Shown here piece by piece: positions 36,101-46,539 of a stretch of 64,000 nucleotides of DNA. Position 1 is the stretch's first letter; each line of letters begins with the position of its first letter. The stretch spans positions 124,001 through 188,000 of the forward strand of contig BDSL01000015.1 in NCBI GenBank assembly GCA_003116995.1, written 5' to 3'. The notes under the pieces are model-generated. The model was not told where the DNA came from. It was given only the letters and a program-made list of their open reading frames with translations, and made no database searches. This DNA comes from Yamagishiella unicocca (Eukaryota > Chlorophyta > Chlorophyceae > Chlamydomonadales > Volvocaceae). A program made the translations under genes and the position numbers.

Positions 36101-39100
36101 GTGCACCTGGCCAGCCTCCTCTCAGCGATCAAGTCGGGTTTCGGAGCCGCGGACGCCTCCACCCTGGCGCTGCAGGACCGCCTGGCCGCTGTGGAGGACG
36201 CCCAGTCGGTCCTGCAGGACACCTACATGCGCGCAACCGCCTACTACGAGCCAGACGGCGAGGGGCTGCTGCCGCCCCAGAGCGTCACCGGTGGAGCGGC
36301 CGCGAACAACAGCGAGGCCATCCCAACCCTTCTGGCGGCCATTGACGCGGCGCTCACCACGCCACTGGCGTTTACAGGTGGGCTTTTGAGGAGACCCGTG
36401 GGTCAGCACCGAAGAGTAAAACCGATTAGGAGACGTTTGGTACATGCGTTTGGAATATTGTGTAAGATGGAGGCTTTACAGGTGGGAGGGCGGAAGCGCG
36501 GGCGTGGCTGGAAGGCACAGCATGCCACAGCACGGGGTCACTTAACACGCCACGGCGCGCAGCGCACGGCATTTACAGTTATGCCGTTGTGCTTGTTTCG
36601 GCCACTCATGGCCTCGTCCGGGATGGAGCACTCGTAAGCCGTCCGGTGTGAGGGGGATGTGGGGCACTGCGCGCTGACGTCCCCGCCCCATTTAAACAAC
36701 AACACTATACACTACACGCGAAGAAATTGGGCCATATCCTCCCCCGCATTGACCCCGCAACAGGACCCGGCGTGTACTCCCTCGTGCAGCCCGCATTGAT
36801 GGCGCTGGAATACGTACAGGTAGGGCCCGGCCGGGCGGGATAGCGGGGAAAGCGGGAAACCCGTCATTCGACAAAGGACCTGGAGAACCCTCCTGGTCCT
36901 TTCCCCGCCCACTAGCCTGCACAGGCTTCTCTTCCTACCACTCCTCGTGTGGGCCACTGTTCCCAATCCTGGCCTCCCAGCCACTGTTTCCGGCCCCAAC
37001 CTCCCAGCCGCTGCTGCCAACCCCGATCTCCCAGCTACTGTTCCCGGCCCCAACCTCGCAACCCTGCTTGAAAGACTGGTCTCTGTCCCTGCCCCTGCCT
37101 CGCAACGGATTTCCTGTGAATCCCTCCTCTCACCCGTTCACCGGGTGTTTTCCTTCACACCCTCCCTTCCCCCCCCGCCGCCACCGTCTGTCCTAAACGG
37201 TTTTTCCTCGCATCCCCGGGTCTTCATCGAAATCCCCCCGCCCGCACATCAGGGCCTGCTGGCCACCGCCGCGTCAGACAGCGCCACCTCCTCGTGCAAC
37301 GACGACCTGGCCACGTGGGCCCTGAAGCGCGTGTCGCCGGTCGCGAAGGCCATCTACAACGGCAGCATCCCCGCAGGTGAGCAGCCCGTTGCGACAGGTG
37401 AAGGTTGTTGACAGGTAGAGGTTGTCCCGGTGGCTCCAAGTGGTCAGCCCTTGAGCATGGGGCTGATGTCGAGCCTTGACCAAGGCTTCAAGATCCCCCG
37501 GGACATGCTTGTGTATGCCTGACTAGACCCTTGACATCAGCCCCACGTCTCCTATGCTGGACCCACGGTTCCCCCCTCACACAACTTCCCCATGTCCCCA
37601 GGCACCCCCACCGACAGCTTCCTGCTGCGGATGGCCAAGTCCACGGTCGTGACGGAGGCAGCGCTGTGGGGCGACGCTGGCGCCCGGGCCTTCGCCTGCC
37701 AGCTGGCTACCAACCTGACGGCAGTGGACCCCGACTGGCTGGCCTCTGCCCTGGAGGTACCGCTGGGGGCGCCCACGGACTGCGGCGCCGACGGCCCGAC
37801 CCGCGGTACGGCCGGGTTTGCGAGGAAAACCCGTGTACGGCCGGGGTTGGGCGAGTCCAGCAGCTCGCGCGCGCTGACCTAGCGTCACAGGCTAGGCAGA
37901 AAGCGGTGCCTTCTGTCCCCGCTGGGGTTGCTGCTAATAGATGGCGCGCATATGTATTTTCACACTATGCGGCAATGCTAGGCGCGAAGTGTTGCTGACG
38001 GTACTCATGGACCTACGCGTGCCTCGAAACCAGCACCTCCTCCCTGGCCACCGTAACACCCAGCCCCATCCTCATCCTGCCCGCCACCCTCCCCACTACC
38101 CTCCCCTTCCTCACTCCGCAGACGCCGCCTACACCGCCATCGTGGCCGCCTTTGCCGCCGCCGCCGACCCGGACACCCTCCTGACCCGCCTGAACTCCCT
38201 GTCGTTCGGCCACGGCCCCGAGGTGCGCAGCCGCACGCAGGCTATGCTGAATGCGGGTGTGCTGGCTGCCGCCAACACGAGCGACATCCAGCCCGGCTAC
38301 GTGAGGCCGCTGTCCAATGGCCGGGCGGCGCTAGTCATGGTGAGGAGCAGGTGGATGGCAACTTGGCAAGCGGGGAGAGCGCAACCGGGGAACCGTGGAA
38401 AAACGGAGCCAGATCCGTGTGGTTTAGGCCACCACTTGGGGGGGGATGAAGCCAGGGGCTGGGGGGGCTCCATTTGGTGGCCCGAGTGGGACTCTTGGCG
38501 GCGGACGAGAGATGATCGGCACGTTTCTGGATTGATTGAGGGCATGTGGTAGGGCGGGGTGGTGACGACTGGTCCTTTCGGAGCATTAAGACAGCTCGGA
38601 CGTGTAGCTCGGGGACGTGTTCGCGCGCCGCCGCAGCCCCAGCAGTCTCCCTCTGCACTCGCCGCCGTCCGCTCGCCCCGGCCACCACGTCGTCCTGGTG
38701 CCATGGTGTAGTGGCGTTCAAGTGGTGGGGCTAGTGGCGTGCTCGACGTTGCCCAGCGCCCCTTTATCACTCACCCGTCCTCCTGCCGGCCACCCTCCCT
38801 GCCGCCGCAGTATCGTCTGGTGGGCGCAGCGCAGCGTGAGCTGTTCTTCGAGGTGCGCCGGCTGGCCGCGGCGAGCAACGGCGCCGGCGCGGGCCCGGGT
38901 GTGGGCACAGCGCCAGGCCTGCCGGCGGGCAACGACGTGTTGTCGGTGATGCTGCTCAACGCGACGAATGTCGCTGTGGCTCGCAACATTGCCGGAAAGG
39001 AGTGAGTTAGGGGCGGAGGAACAGTGGCTGGAGGACGGGGGCCAGGGCGGGGCGGGTCAACAGGGGCGGGTGCAACGACGCGTAAGCCACCCATGCTCAC

Positions 39101-40054
39101 GCGGTGACAAGGAGGCCACTGAAATGATGTTGGTATCTCCAGGGAAGGGGATCAATGTTCCGTGAGCGCTGCAGCAGCACAGATTGCCTTCTCTCAAGAG
39201 GTGCCGCCACTGCCGTCGGTGCCAGTGGCCCTTTGTATGTGTCCTCCAGCGTCCAGATTTCGGTATCTGTGTGGCCGCCCACCCTGCCTCCGAACTCGGT
39301 TACGCTGCCACCACTGATGCACCGGGCCCCCCATGGCCCCTTCCGGTCGCGCTCGCAGCGACCCCCAAGCGCTCAGGCTTCTGGAGGGCACCGTCGGCCG
39401 CTCGCTGACCACCATTGACGAGCTGGCTGCGGTCAACACCCTTTTGGGCGATGCATCGTACACAGGGAGCGCGACGAAAGGTACGTGCATACACGTGCAG
39501 GGACCGCCACCACGACGCCGGAAGGCATCCAGGGGCTGGCGGCAGTACGGGCACTTGGCCCTGCGGTTGGAGTCGGCGCCAGCAGGGGTATAAGAGGAAA
39601 CCCGTGGGTCGGCACTGAAAAGGATAAACGATTAGGAAGCGTTTGGTATACACGCTTGGAGATGCTCGCCAGGTGGGGGGAAGAGGGTCCACAGCTCCAC
39701 ACCCCGCCCTCGCTGTCGTCCGCAACACCTGTGGCAGACATGTGCGCGGCCCTCCCCCCAACTTGCAACCGACGGCACGCGAACGTTGTGGGTCCAATTA
39801 AAACCCTAGCGCTGCACCCCCCTTACCTGTCCACCCCTCACCTGTCCAGCGTTGCGTCGCCACCGTCCTCGTCTGGGGAGTCCGCATGCCGCCCCCCTCT
39901 AACCCGGCGCTCCCTTGGCCCCGGTTCCCCCACACCAGATGAGGTGGATAAGGCCCGCTCGCGGATCCTGGGCCGCGCCCAGGCGCGTCTCACATGGATC
40001 CAGAAATACAAGGGCCCTATGTGCGCGTTCCTAAAGGCCGAGGCCGCTGCCTAG
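27178..40054 (+). CDS. Membrane-anchored M1 zinc aminopeptidase with proline-rich linkers
   Basis: Exons: (5' end unresolved) about 27178-27381, 28229-28332, 28721-28956, 29705-30068, 30532-30782, 31205-31318, 31543-31622, 31981-32079, 32456-32572, 32809-32923, 33108-33756, 34119-34886, 35150-35334, 35652-35769, 36102-36377, 36764-36819, 37253-37376, 37602-37805, 38122-38339, 38811-39001, 39359-39480, 39939-40054. All phases agree; about 1,570 residues. A short Gly-rich cytoplasmic part precedes one membrane span (KIIVLAWIAIAVVGIVIALP, made by two exons). Then come a (S/P)PPP stalk and the M1 N-terminal domain with ALSNMP. The catalytic core has GAMENWGLLTF and HEVSHQWFGN, and HEXXH is followed 18 residues later by Glu in LNEGVASYLEY, the exact M1 zinc site. 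A second long proline-rich linker divides the core from an ERAP1_C-like domain ending WIQKYKGPMCAFLKAEAAA. This is a type II surface or endomembrane enzyme removing N-terminal residues from peptides; the substrate is unknown. Confidence 0.88.
27568..27642 (+). repeat. 10-base intronic tandem repeat
   Basis: Six or seven copies of TCTGGGTCGA/TCTGGGTCGG in the peptidase-gene intron 27382-28228. Confidence 0.8.
29152..29531 (+). repeat. 29-base intronic tandem repeat
   Basis: About 13 copies of a 29-base unit (CTACCTCCATAGCTCCGCCA plus TTGCTCTCG or TTGCGCTCG) in the peptidase-gene intron 28957-29704. The only regular variation is T or C at one position. There are no spacers, so it is not a CRISPR array. 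Confidence 0.9.
31111..31149 (+). repeat. Shared intron 3'-end element, copy 2
   Basis: A sequence beginning TTCCCATGTCGAGTTACCGG in the peptidase-gene intron 30783-31204, ending about 55 bases before the acceptor. It matches 18313-18349 of the kinase gene at all but about four positions over 37. Confidence 0.75.
32104..32129 (+). repeat. Shared intron 5'-end element, copy 1
   Basis: A 26-base sequence starting AATCCGCGAATCCACGGCCG, 24 bases after the donor of peptidase-gene intron 32080-32455. It is identical to 47424-47449 in another gene, in the same sense relative to transcription. Confidence 0.85.
33038..33067 (+). repeat. Intron 3'-end motif, TTAAACGGTTTTT form
   Basis: ATCCTTAAACGGTTTTTACA and then AGCCCCCGTC, 40-70 bases before the acceptor of the peptidase exon at 33108. 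Related forms occur at 16168-16187 and 37191-37217, also shortly before acceptors, and in part at 31774. Confidence 0.55.
34979..35078 (+). repeat. Intronic CACACC(G/A)CAACCCGTCC repeat
   Basis: Four to five imperfect units of about 20 bases (CACCACACCGCAACCCGTCC) in the peptidase-gene intron 34887-35149. Confidence 0.75.
35546..35650 (+). repeat. Intronic CTGCCCGCTACCG repeat
   Basis: Six or more units of TGCCCGCTACCGCTGCC with small variants, directly before the acceptor at 35652 in the peptidase gene. Confidence 0.8.
36384..36442 (+). repeat. Interspersed intronic element, copy 1
   Basis: It starts TTTTGAGGAGACCCGTGGG six bases after the donor of peptidase intron 36378-36763 and runs to a CGATTAGGAGACGTTTGG block. 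It aligns along its length with 39591-39649 and, inverted, with 43916-43977. Confidence 0.75.
37141..37217 (+). repeat. Two intron 3'-end motifs in tandem
   Basis: CCGGGTGTTTTCCTTCACAC (37141) and TCCTAAACGGTTTTTCCTCG (37191) lie before the acceptor at 37253. The same intron (36820-37252) has the complementary form AGCGGGAAACCCGTC at 36851 near its 5' end. Confidence 0.55.
37458..37545. repeat. Inverted repeat within an intron
   Basis: TGGGGCTGATGTC at 37458-37470 and its exact complement GACATCAGCCCCA at 37533-37545, separated by 62 bases, inside peptidase intron 37377-37601. It could form a hairpin or be the ends of a miniature element. Confidence 0.7.
37811..37840 (+). repeat. Intron 5'-end motif (AGGAAAACCCGTGTACGG)
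   Basis: It lies five bases after the donor of peptidase intron 37806-38121. The sense-strand core GCGAGGAAAACCCGTGTACG is the reverse complement of the motif placed before 3' splice sites at 46877 and 60781. Confidence 0.7.
39591..39649 (+). repeat. Interspersed intronic element, copy 2
   Basis: It begins ATAAGAGGAAACCCGTGGGT and continues to CGATTAGGAAGCGTTTGGTA. It lies in peptidase intron 39481-39938, about 110 bases after the donor. Confidence 0.75.
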
Positions 40055-41708
40055 CACCGGGAGCAGGTGCCAGCACCGATGGCAGCGATTGGATTAGTGG
40101 CGACAGCAACACTGGCAGCGTTCTTGGGGCGCAGCCTGAGTCCACATGAGTAATGCCCCCTTCCAGGTGGCGAGCACTCGTGTTTTCTGGGTGTTGGTGG
40201 CTCTTTATTATCTTTTGTTGTTCTGGGTGTGCATTGTTTGGTGTTTCTCGTACGGTTACCCTGCTGCGGCACACGCCAGGAAGTAGGCGCCAAGCGGCAC
40301 GATTATCTTACCGTTTTATTACCTTGACCGCATTCATTGGCTAGTCTTGCTGTTCGGAGAGGACGAACTGGTGTGCGCGTGCTGCGCCGGCGCTGCAACG
40401 AAGCTGGAGGGATCAACGCAACGTGCCCTGCAAGTTGCAGACTTCTTTCAGGCTGGCGCGGCGGAGCCTTTCTATGGCGTACGCATTGGCATCGGCGTCG
40501 GTGCCCGCGTGGAATGGGTACGGTTATAAGCCGTACCGGTGCGAAATGGTCGTGCTCACAGATCCCTATTTACAGCGCATGCGTGAAGGGAGGCTATGCA
40601 ACCAACCAACCCACCCACCCTCCCAAGGCACACGGACCCCAACGGCCGGCCGCTTATTGGAGGAGACACCGACGACGACTATTTATGCTGCCCTACCGTT
40701 TAGCACTACCAAATTCGTTACCCAAATTTTGCTCCGCTGTGTGTGGGGGGTGTGACACCACTCCGCTTGCTTGGTGCAAAACGGAGCGTTTGGTGTTCAC
40801 GGAAGAAAACGTGTTAGTGTAACCCACACGTGCTCACTGCATAGGTGCTAGTTAGCGTCTGGCTGTGTGGATCCGGGCATTTCCCGGAGCCGTGGCGGGC
40901 CGCCATGACGCCTGCTGAGGCAGGTGCCACCTGCAAAGAGCGGTGCTGTAGTCCGGGCCCGGGAGGTAGGTCCTGCTGGGACCCTCCCGCGTTGCCTAGC
41001 GCCTCCCGTAGTGCCGTTCGGCTGGCCTGCAGTATGTACCTGCGTCCACTCCTGCCACTTCATTGGGACGTCCACACCCCCAAACTCGCCCGCCGCGCAG
41101 AGGCACTTAAGCAGGGGGGCGTCGGGATTGGATGCATGGCGTGGGAGGCCAGACACGCCGCACAAACTTGACGCCCTAATCGCTCTGTGCTCTTACAGCA
41201 GTCCTGCAACTCGCGCTGCTAAGGCTCCTCCATCGCGGCCTACCAGCCGGAGCCTGGCCGTAACCCACTGTTGCTCCGTCATTGGCCTGAGAGGACAACA
41301 GACCGCACCCAGACGACTCATGAATGCAATAAGAGGACCTCACGACAGCAGACAGGGGGAACCCTTGTCAGCACGCACGATTAGTGGCATGCACACCGGT
41401 CACGCAGCACCACACGAAGCGGGGTTGTTGGGAGATCCGTGCTCCAGCTACGGTAGTATTACTTGTTACCGCTACGGTATCACACCTGCAACATCACATG
41501 GTTCCAATCTGAAACCACACCCAGGGCACCGCCTGCAAAACAGGAAGCCTCGGAAAGAATTCGTCGGCGCCAGACGGCCGCACATTATTCAATGCAGCCC
41601 TGCAGGGGACGGCTACACCGGACCAGCACTGCAGCAGACGCTCGTCTGCCTCCTGCGCCACCAGACACCACCAGAGCCGCCACCACCGCTATCACGCCCG
41701 CGCGCTCA
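40055..41708. other. Intergenic between convergent genes
   Basis: The 3' regions of the peptidase (TGTAA at 40818-40822 on the plus strand) and peroxidase (TGTAA at 41193-41197 on the minus strand). No exon was recognised between them. Confidence 0.5.
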
Positions 41709-44700
41709 TCAAGCGGCAGCCGTCTCCGGGAAGGGCACCCCCAGCTCCAGCAGCTTGCTGAACGCCACGGAGAAGTCCTGTGCGGCAGAGGCGGCAGCAG
41801 CAGCACGGCAGCAGAGGTCTGGTCAGGGACAGCAGCACGCATCGGTATGGAAAACCGTCGACACAGGAGAGGGAGAACTCGAGAGGCGTGCCGAAGCGCG
41901 GTGATTCATATTTGACGACGGCAGGGTGGGACCATAAGGACCGCAGATGGGCTTGCAGGCACAGTGGACGGCCAGAAGCCGGCGGCTTCGACCCCCCCGC
42001 TATGAGCACCGTTCCCCTTTCCAGCGCTCATTCTCAAACTGCATCCCCAGAGAAGCCCCCCAGAAACACACACCTTGAAGAAGGCCTCCTCGTCCTTGGC
42101 GTACAACGTGACATACTTCTGCGCTCAGGCAACGAGGAGAAGCGGGGAGTGAAGCGTGTAGGCACGGGAAACGAGTTGCTCGCACCCACTGCAATGGGAT
42201 GCCGCTAGTATCTGTGCGGTTGCGCGAGGGGTCGGGTTGCGCGCGACCGGCAGACCGACTGCATACGACGGCCGCTCCCGTCGCCCTAGGAGCCCCCCCC
42301 CCGTGGCTCCAACCCGACCGGCCGGCTAGTTTCTGCCCTCCGTTCCCTATCGTCGTGTAGCGGCTCTCCTCGCCTCCACCCCCCGGCCCCCGCACCTTGA
42401 AGGTCCTGTCCGACAGCAGCGCCATGTCAGACGGCAGCATCATGAGGCTGCCGGTCTTGGCGTCCTCGTACTGCAGCGGGCCGTCCCACTTCTTAGGCCG
42501 CCTGATGAGGGAAGAGGGCGCGAGGGAGCGATAGCGAGGGACCCCGTGAGCGGACAATGGAAGAAACACAAGGCAGAGGGTGGGCAGCGGATGGGGCGGG
42601 TTCGGCACAATGCACGTGGTCGGTTCGCGTGCACGCAGCGCCCAGGCTCGAGCTCAGCCGAACACGCACCACTTGTTGTTCAGCAGCTCCTGAAAGTAGA
42701 GGTTGGAGAAGGTGGTGGGGGCGTTGGTCCAGGGGCCGGAGAAGCCGCTGCGGTCGGGGTGGCAGCGGCCCAGGGTGTGGGCGCCGCTGAGCGCCACGAT
42801 GTCCTTGTCGTCGAAGCCCATGCGGTGGAACACGTCACGCAGGTGCTTGGCGGCCTGCCGGGTGGCAAGGGGGGGTGGGTGAGGTAAATCCTTGAGGGAA
42901 GACGGGCCCGGACGGGTCGGGATTAGCGGTTGCCGCCGCTTCGCAACAGGGTCGGAGCAGTAGGGATGAAGTGATGCAGCAACCCGTGAACAACGGGAAA
43001 GCAAGGGCCGGGGTGGTCCGGGGTCTGAGTCTGTGCGAGGAGGTAGAGAAGCAGCGACGCATAGCCCAGGGAAGGGGCCGTGAGAAGCCAGGTGCGCGAG
43101 CGCGGCTCCGTGCATGTGGGTTGGTGCCACGCTCTCATGCCCTCACGCACCTTTGTGGCGTCGGGCAGGCGGCCGTCCGGCACGATCTTGGCGCCATCGG
43201 CGTGGTCCACCCGGCCCGCCCGCCAGGCGACGGGGGGCCCTGCGCAGCGGGGCCCGGGGGGGAGGGGCAGGGGGAATGTGCGCTGAAACACAGATGGCGT
43301 CGTACCCATGGCGCAGCAGACGGGCTTCCCAGGGGGGTTGCATCGTTGGGGCGGACACGTGGGCGCCTATAATGCACTGCCTGACGCGGACACAGCCCCG
43401 CGGCCCATTATGCAAACAGGCGCATACACAAACACACCCGACCTGGCCCCCGCGCACTGCCGCACCTCCCATGTCCTCAATGGCCAACGCCCCCGCTAGC
43501 GTCCACAAGTCCGCGTAGCTGATCCAGGGGTGCGCCGCCTTGACCGGCTCCAGAAGCTTCCGGGCCACCGCCAAACCCGCGTTGGCGCCCCACTCGCACT
43601 CGGGCGAGAACCTGCGCCCATCGGCCATAGCAGCCACCAAGAGGATAGGGTATAAACAAAACATGCAGGCGCCGATGGTCAGGAAGAGAATGTTCGCGAA
43701 CTACGAAGTACGACGCGCGCCCGGTGGGAGATCCTGGCGGCCGGTCCGGCGGAGGGGTAACAAAGCCGCTGTTAACTCACGTCGCCAGCAGCACCGCGCT
43801 GCTTCCACCGCCATCGGGCGGCGGCCCCCGCTGTTGCTACGCCAAGTGCAGCGTACCAGGCACAAGGCTCCTTTATGGGCTCAGCCCCCACAATCGCGAC
43901 CCCTTCCCCCTGGGTTAGACGCTTCCTAATCGATTTTCCGTTTCAGTGCCGACCTACGGGTTCTACCAGGGTGCCCCCTGGGTCGACCCCTGCCGCCCCG
44001 GATGCCCCAAGGACGCATCCACATTCCCCAACCCCCGCCCGGCCCCCGAGGCCCGAGGCGGGTTCCCTCATTACCTCGTCCCGCTGGTCCCCGCATCCTA
44101 CCTCATGGTGGCGCCGTTGGAGCCGCCAGTCCCGGTGGCCTTATCGTACGTGCCCGACGCATGCCACGCCAGTCGCACCAGCAGTGGGCCGTAGGAGCCG
44201 TCGTCGTAGTCTGGGGCGTCCAGAAGGGACGAGACTGAGGCGCGCACCGCGTCGTAGTCGCCGGGGGTGGAGGTCTGAGCGGTAGGGTCGGGATGTGGGT
44301 CGGGAAATCAGGATGTGGGTCGGAGACAGGGCCAGGGCCAGGTTCAAATTCGGGATCCAGGTCGTCATCTGGGTCGGGGTCAGCACTTGTGCCGTGGCGA
44401 GGAGAAAGCCAAAACGGTGGCATGGGATTTTGGGAAGGGGGAGCGGTCACGGCAGCATTGGCAGCATTGGCCTTTATGAATACGCGTGCGGATGACGCAG
44501 TTGACTCGCAGGCTTCATCGCAATCTTCGCGGGAGCGTACCTTCACGGCAGGGCCGGTCGCGAGCGCGGGGGGGCCGGCGAGGGGACCCGTCGGGGGCAC
44601 CTGGGACGTGAACAGCGAGTAGCCATATACGAAGCCGGCGCCAAGACCGCCGAATAGAAGGAGCTGTAGGCCCTGTCAGCAACAAGGCGCGCAAGAGCAG

Positions 44701-45104
44701 GTCGACAGTCTTGGCCAAGTCCGGAAGCGGAATTAAGGAAACAAGAGCAGCGGAACACCACCGCGCAAAGCGCACCGGGCGACGAAATGTATTCTTTCAC
44801 AAACCTCAGGGCTTCTCACGTCAAAGAAAACTGCCGGTGCGCCACGTTGGCAACAGCCTCACAACGTTTTCCCGCGCCCATCCCTGTCCGCCAACCAGCA
44901 TACCCGAATCTTCGAAGTCTGGGATTTAGTTTCTGCCTGGGCAGCCTGAGCAACCTGTTGGACAGCCTCCGGAGCGACCTTGGCGGCCTCAGCGGCAGCC
45001 TTGTCGGAGAATGTCCGGAACTGCTGCTGCAGTAGGGAAGATGGACCCGCCTGCCGCGCCAGCAGGGTGCCCAAGCGAAGCAACCGAGGGGCAGAAGCAG
45101 CCAT
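41709..45104 (-). CDS. APX: Membrane-anchored class I heme peroxidase (ascorbate peroxidase type)
   Basis: Nine exons: 45104-44904, 44663-44541, 44274-44102, 43611-43466, 43239-43151, 42854-42670, 42501-42396, 42118-42074, 41777-41709. All phases agree; 378 residues. Residues 1-67 are basic and Ala-rich ([18 protein letters not shown]), like an organelle presequence. Exon 2 adds a hydrophobic span, [18 protein letters not shown]. The core has the distal site [19 protein letters not shown] (Arg, Trp, His) and proximal [21 protein letters not shown] follows and includes the Arg that in ascorbate peroxidases binds ascorbate (cytochrome c peroxidase has Asn there). Then come [15 protein letters not shown] and [10 protein letters not shown]. 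The reaction is H2O2 reduction with ascorbate, or possibly cytochrome c, as donor. Presequence plus anchor resembles a mitochondrial or plastid bipartite import signal, as in membrane-bound cytochrome c peroxidase. The mix suggests the intermediate APX/CCP class. Confidence 0.92.
43916..43977 (-). repeat. Interspersed intronic element, copy 3
   Basis: In peroxidase intron 44101-43612, about 125 bases after the donor and in sense orientation. It reads AACCCGTAGGTCGGCACTGA and later CGATTAGGAAGCGT, aligning with the two copies in the neighbouring peptidase gene. Confidence 0.75.
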
Positions 45105-46539
45105 GGTGATGCTCTATAGGAATGCCTTACCCTCGCATAAGCAGCTTAGACACCAAGAGACTGCGCGAATGTGCACGCTGCAAGCAGAAGGCAGGGATCA
45201 ATCTCACTAATTTTTGCCTATCTTGTTAATGAATGTCCTGCAGAGCTCCTACAAGCGGTTGCAACTGACGACGTCGTACATCCCTTGCATGCAATCTATC
45301 CCGCAGCTTGTTGCCGTTCGGGATGACCAAATATTTGGGTACTAAGGCATTTCCTTACGCGACTTTTACTTTACACAGTGTTCCTGACTATTGTTCTTGA
45401 CTTTAGGTCCGACAGCTGCACGTCGTTGCCCTCTAGCATCTCTCACGTTGCAACCCATCACAAAGGGTATATATTGCTTGATTATATTTGGACGCAGATT
45501 GGCGAGGGATATAGTTGAACGCGGTTAGGGAGGAAGGCTCCCATCTAACCCTCGTGAGGACATGGACGGCGACGAGGTGCGACGCCTTGGATGTTTATGG
45601 GTTTGTAGCCCCTTATACAAAGCTGCCTTACGCCAGCTGTATCTAGCTGGAATGAGCGCCGCCACGCTCGTATGCAGGTCGATGGCGTTAAGTGGGACGC
45701 CTGGAACCGCTCGCTTGCTGGGATAGCCGGATTGGTGGCTGTCGGAGGTCGCAGAGGTGACGATGCTCTCGCGAGGCTATATGACATTTCGGTGGAGCTC
45801 CGCGACAAGCTGCGTTACAGGTCAGCTGGCGGGTGTGGGGAGATGTGGCGGGCGCTTGCGAGTGACTGCCTTGATTGTGTAGGCGCTGCTCACGCCGCCA
45901 GTGTTATCGCCACGAGTAACTGCGCCAGCATACATGTGATAGCTCCCGCTCCGGGGAACAGAGGCACACTTCCAGAGGCCGCGTTACCCTGGGGCCGCCC
46001 ATCCCATCTCCCTACTTCGCCCTATGGAATAGACCCCGAGCGCCCCTAACAAATCAAAAAAGGGATGCCGCTTATTACCACGTAATCCACACGCTAGCCT
46101 GCCTTTGCAATCCAAACTTCCACATCGCCACACCTAGCGGCTTGGCAACGGCGGTTGTAGATGTCACGGTGAACGCCCACTGCACACGCTTTCATAACCA
46201 CGCTATAGCACCCACGTATTCATGTTACAAGCGCGCTTCATCTGAGAGCGCTCTCCTGCTCTAAGATTTCAGCTAGTTGCCGGAGGTGGGGCCTGCCGCG
46301 TCCTTGCTGGCCACCAAGGCCACGGACACCCTCCCTCACAAACCACTTTTCCCCGGCCACAAATGCAGTCTCTAAGCGAAGCCGTAACTCACTGCATATT
46401 ATGCCGTAACTCACTGCATATTATATACAGTAACGGAAACAAAGAATCCGAAAAGGCACTAGCGTACACCTTCCGGCGCCTTCACCCTCAGCACGACATC
46501 CTAACGCGAACACGGGCGCTCAACTCGCTGCCCCCACAG
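45105..46539. other. Intergenic, with one weak open frame at 45672-46049
   Basis: Upstream region of the peroxidase and unresolved 5' region of the coiled-coil gene. The plus-strand frame 45672-46049 (125 residues, MQVDGVKWDAWNRSLAGIAG) has protein-like composition at its start and is open upstream of its ATG. It matches no family and joins no neighbour in phase. It is either a small hypothetical gene or a remnant. A TTATATA-like 20-base duplication (CCGTAACTCACTGCATATTA) sits at 46382 and 46404. Confidence 0.35.

Noticed and set aside
37757..37805. Donor at 37757 (GTACCG) for the peptidase exon starting at 37602
   Set aside because: It leaves the next exon out of phase; the GTACGG donor at 37806 restores phase.
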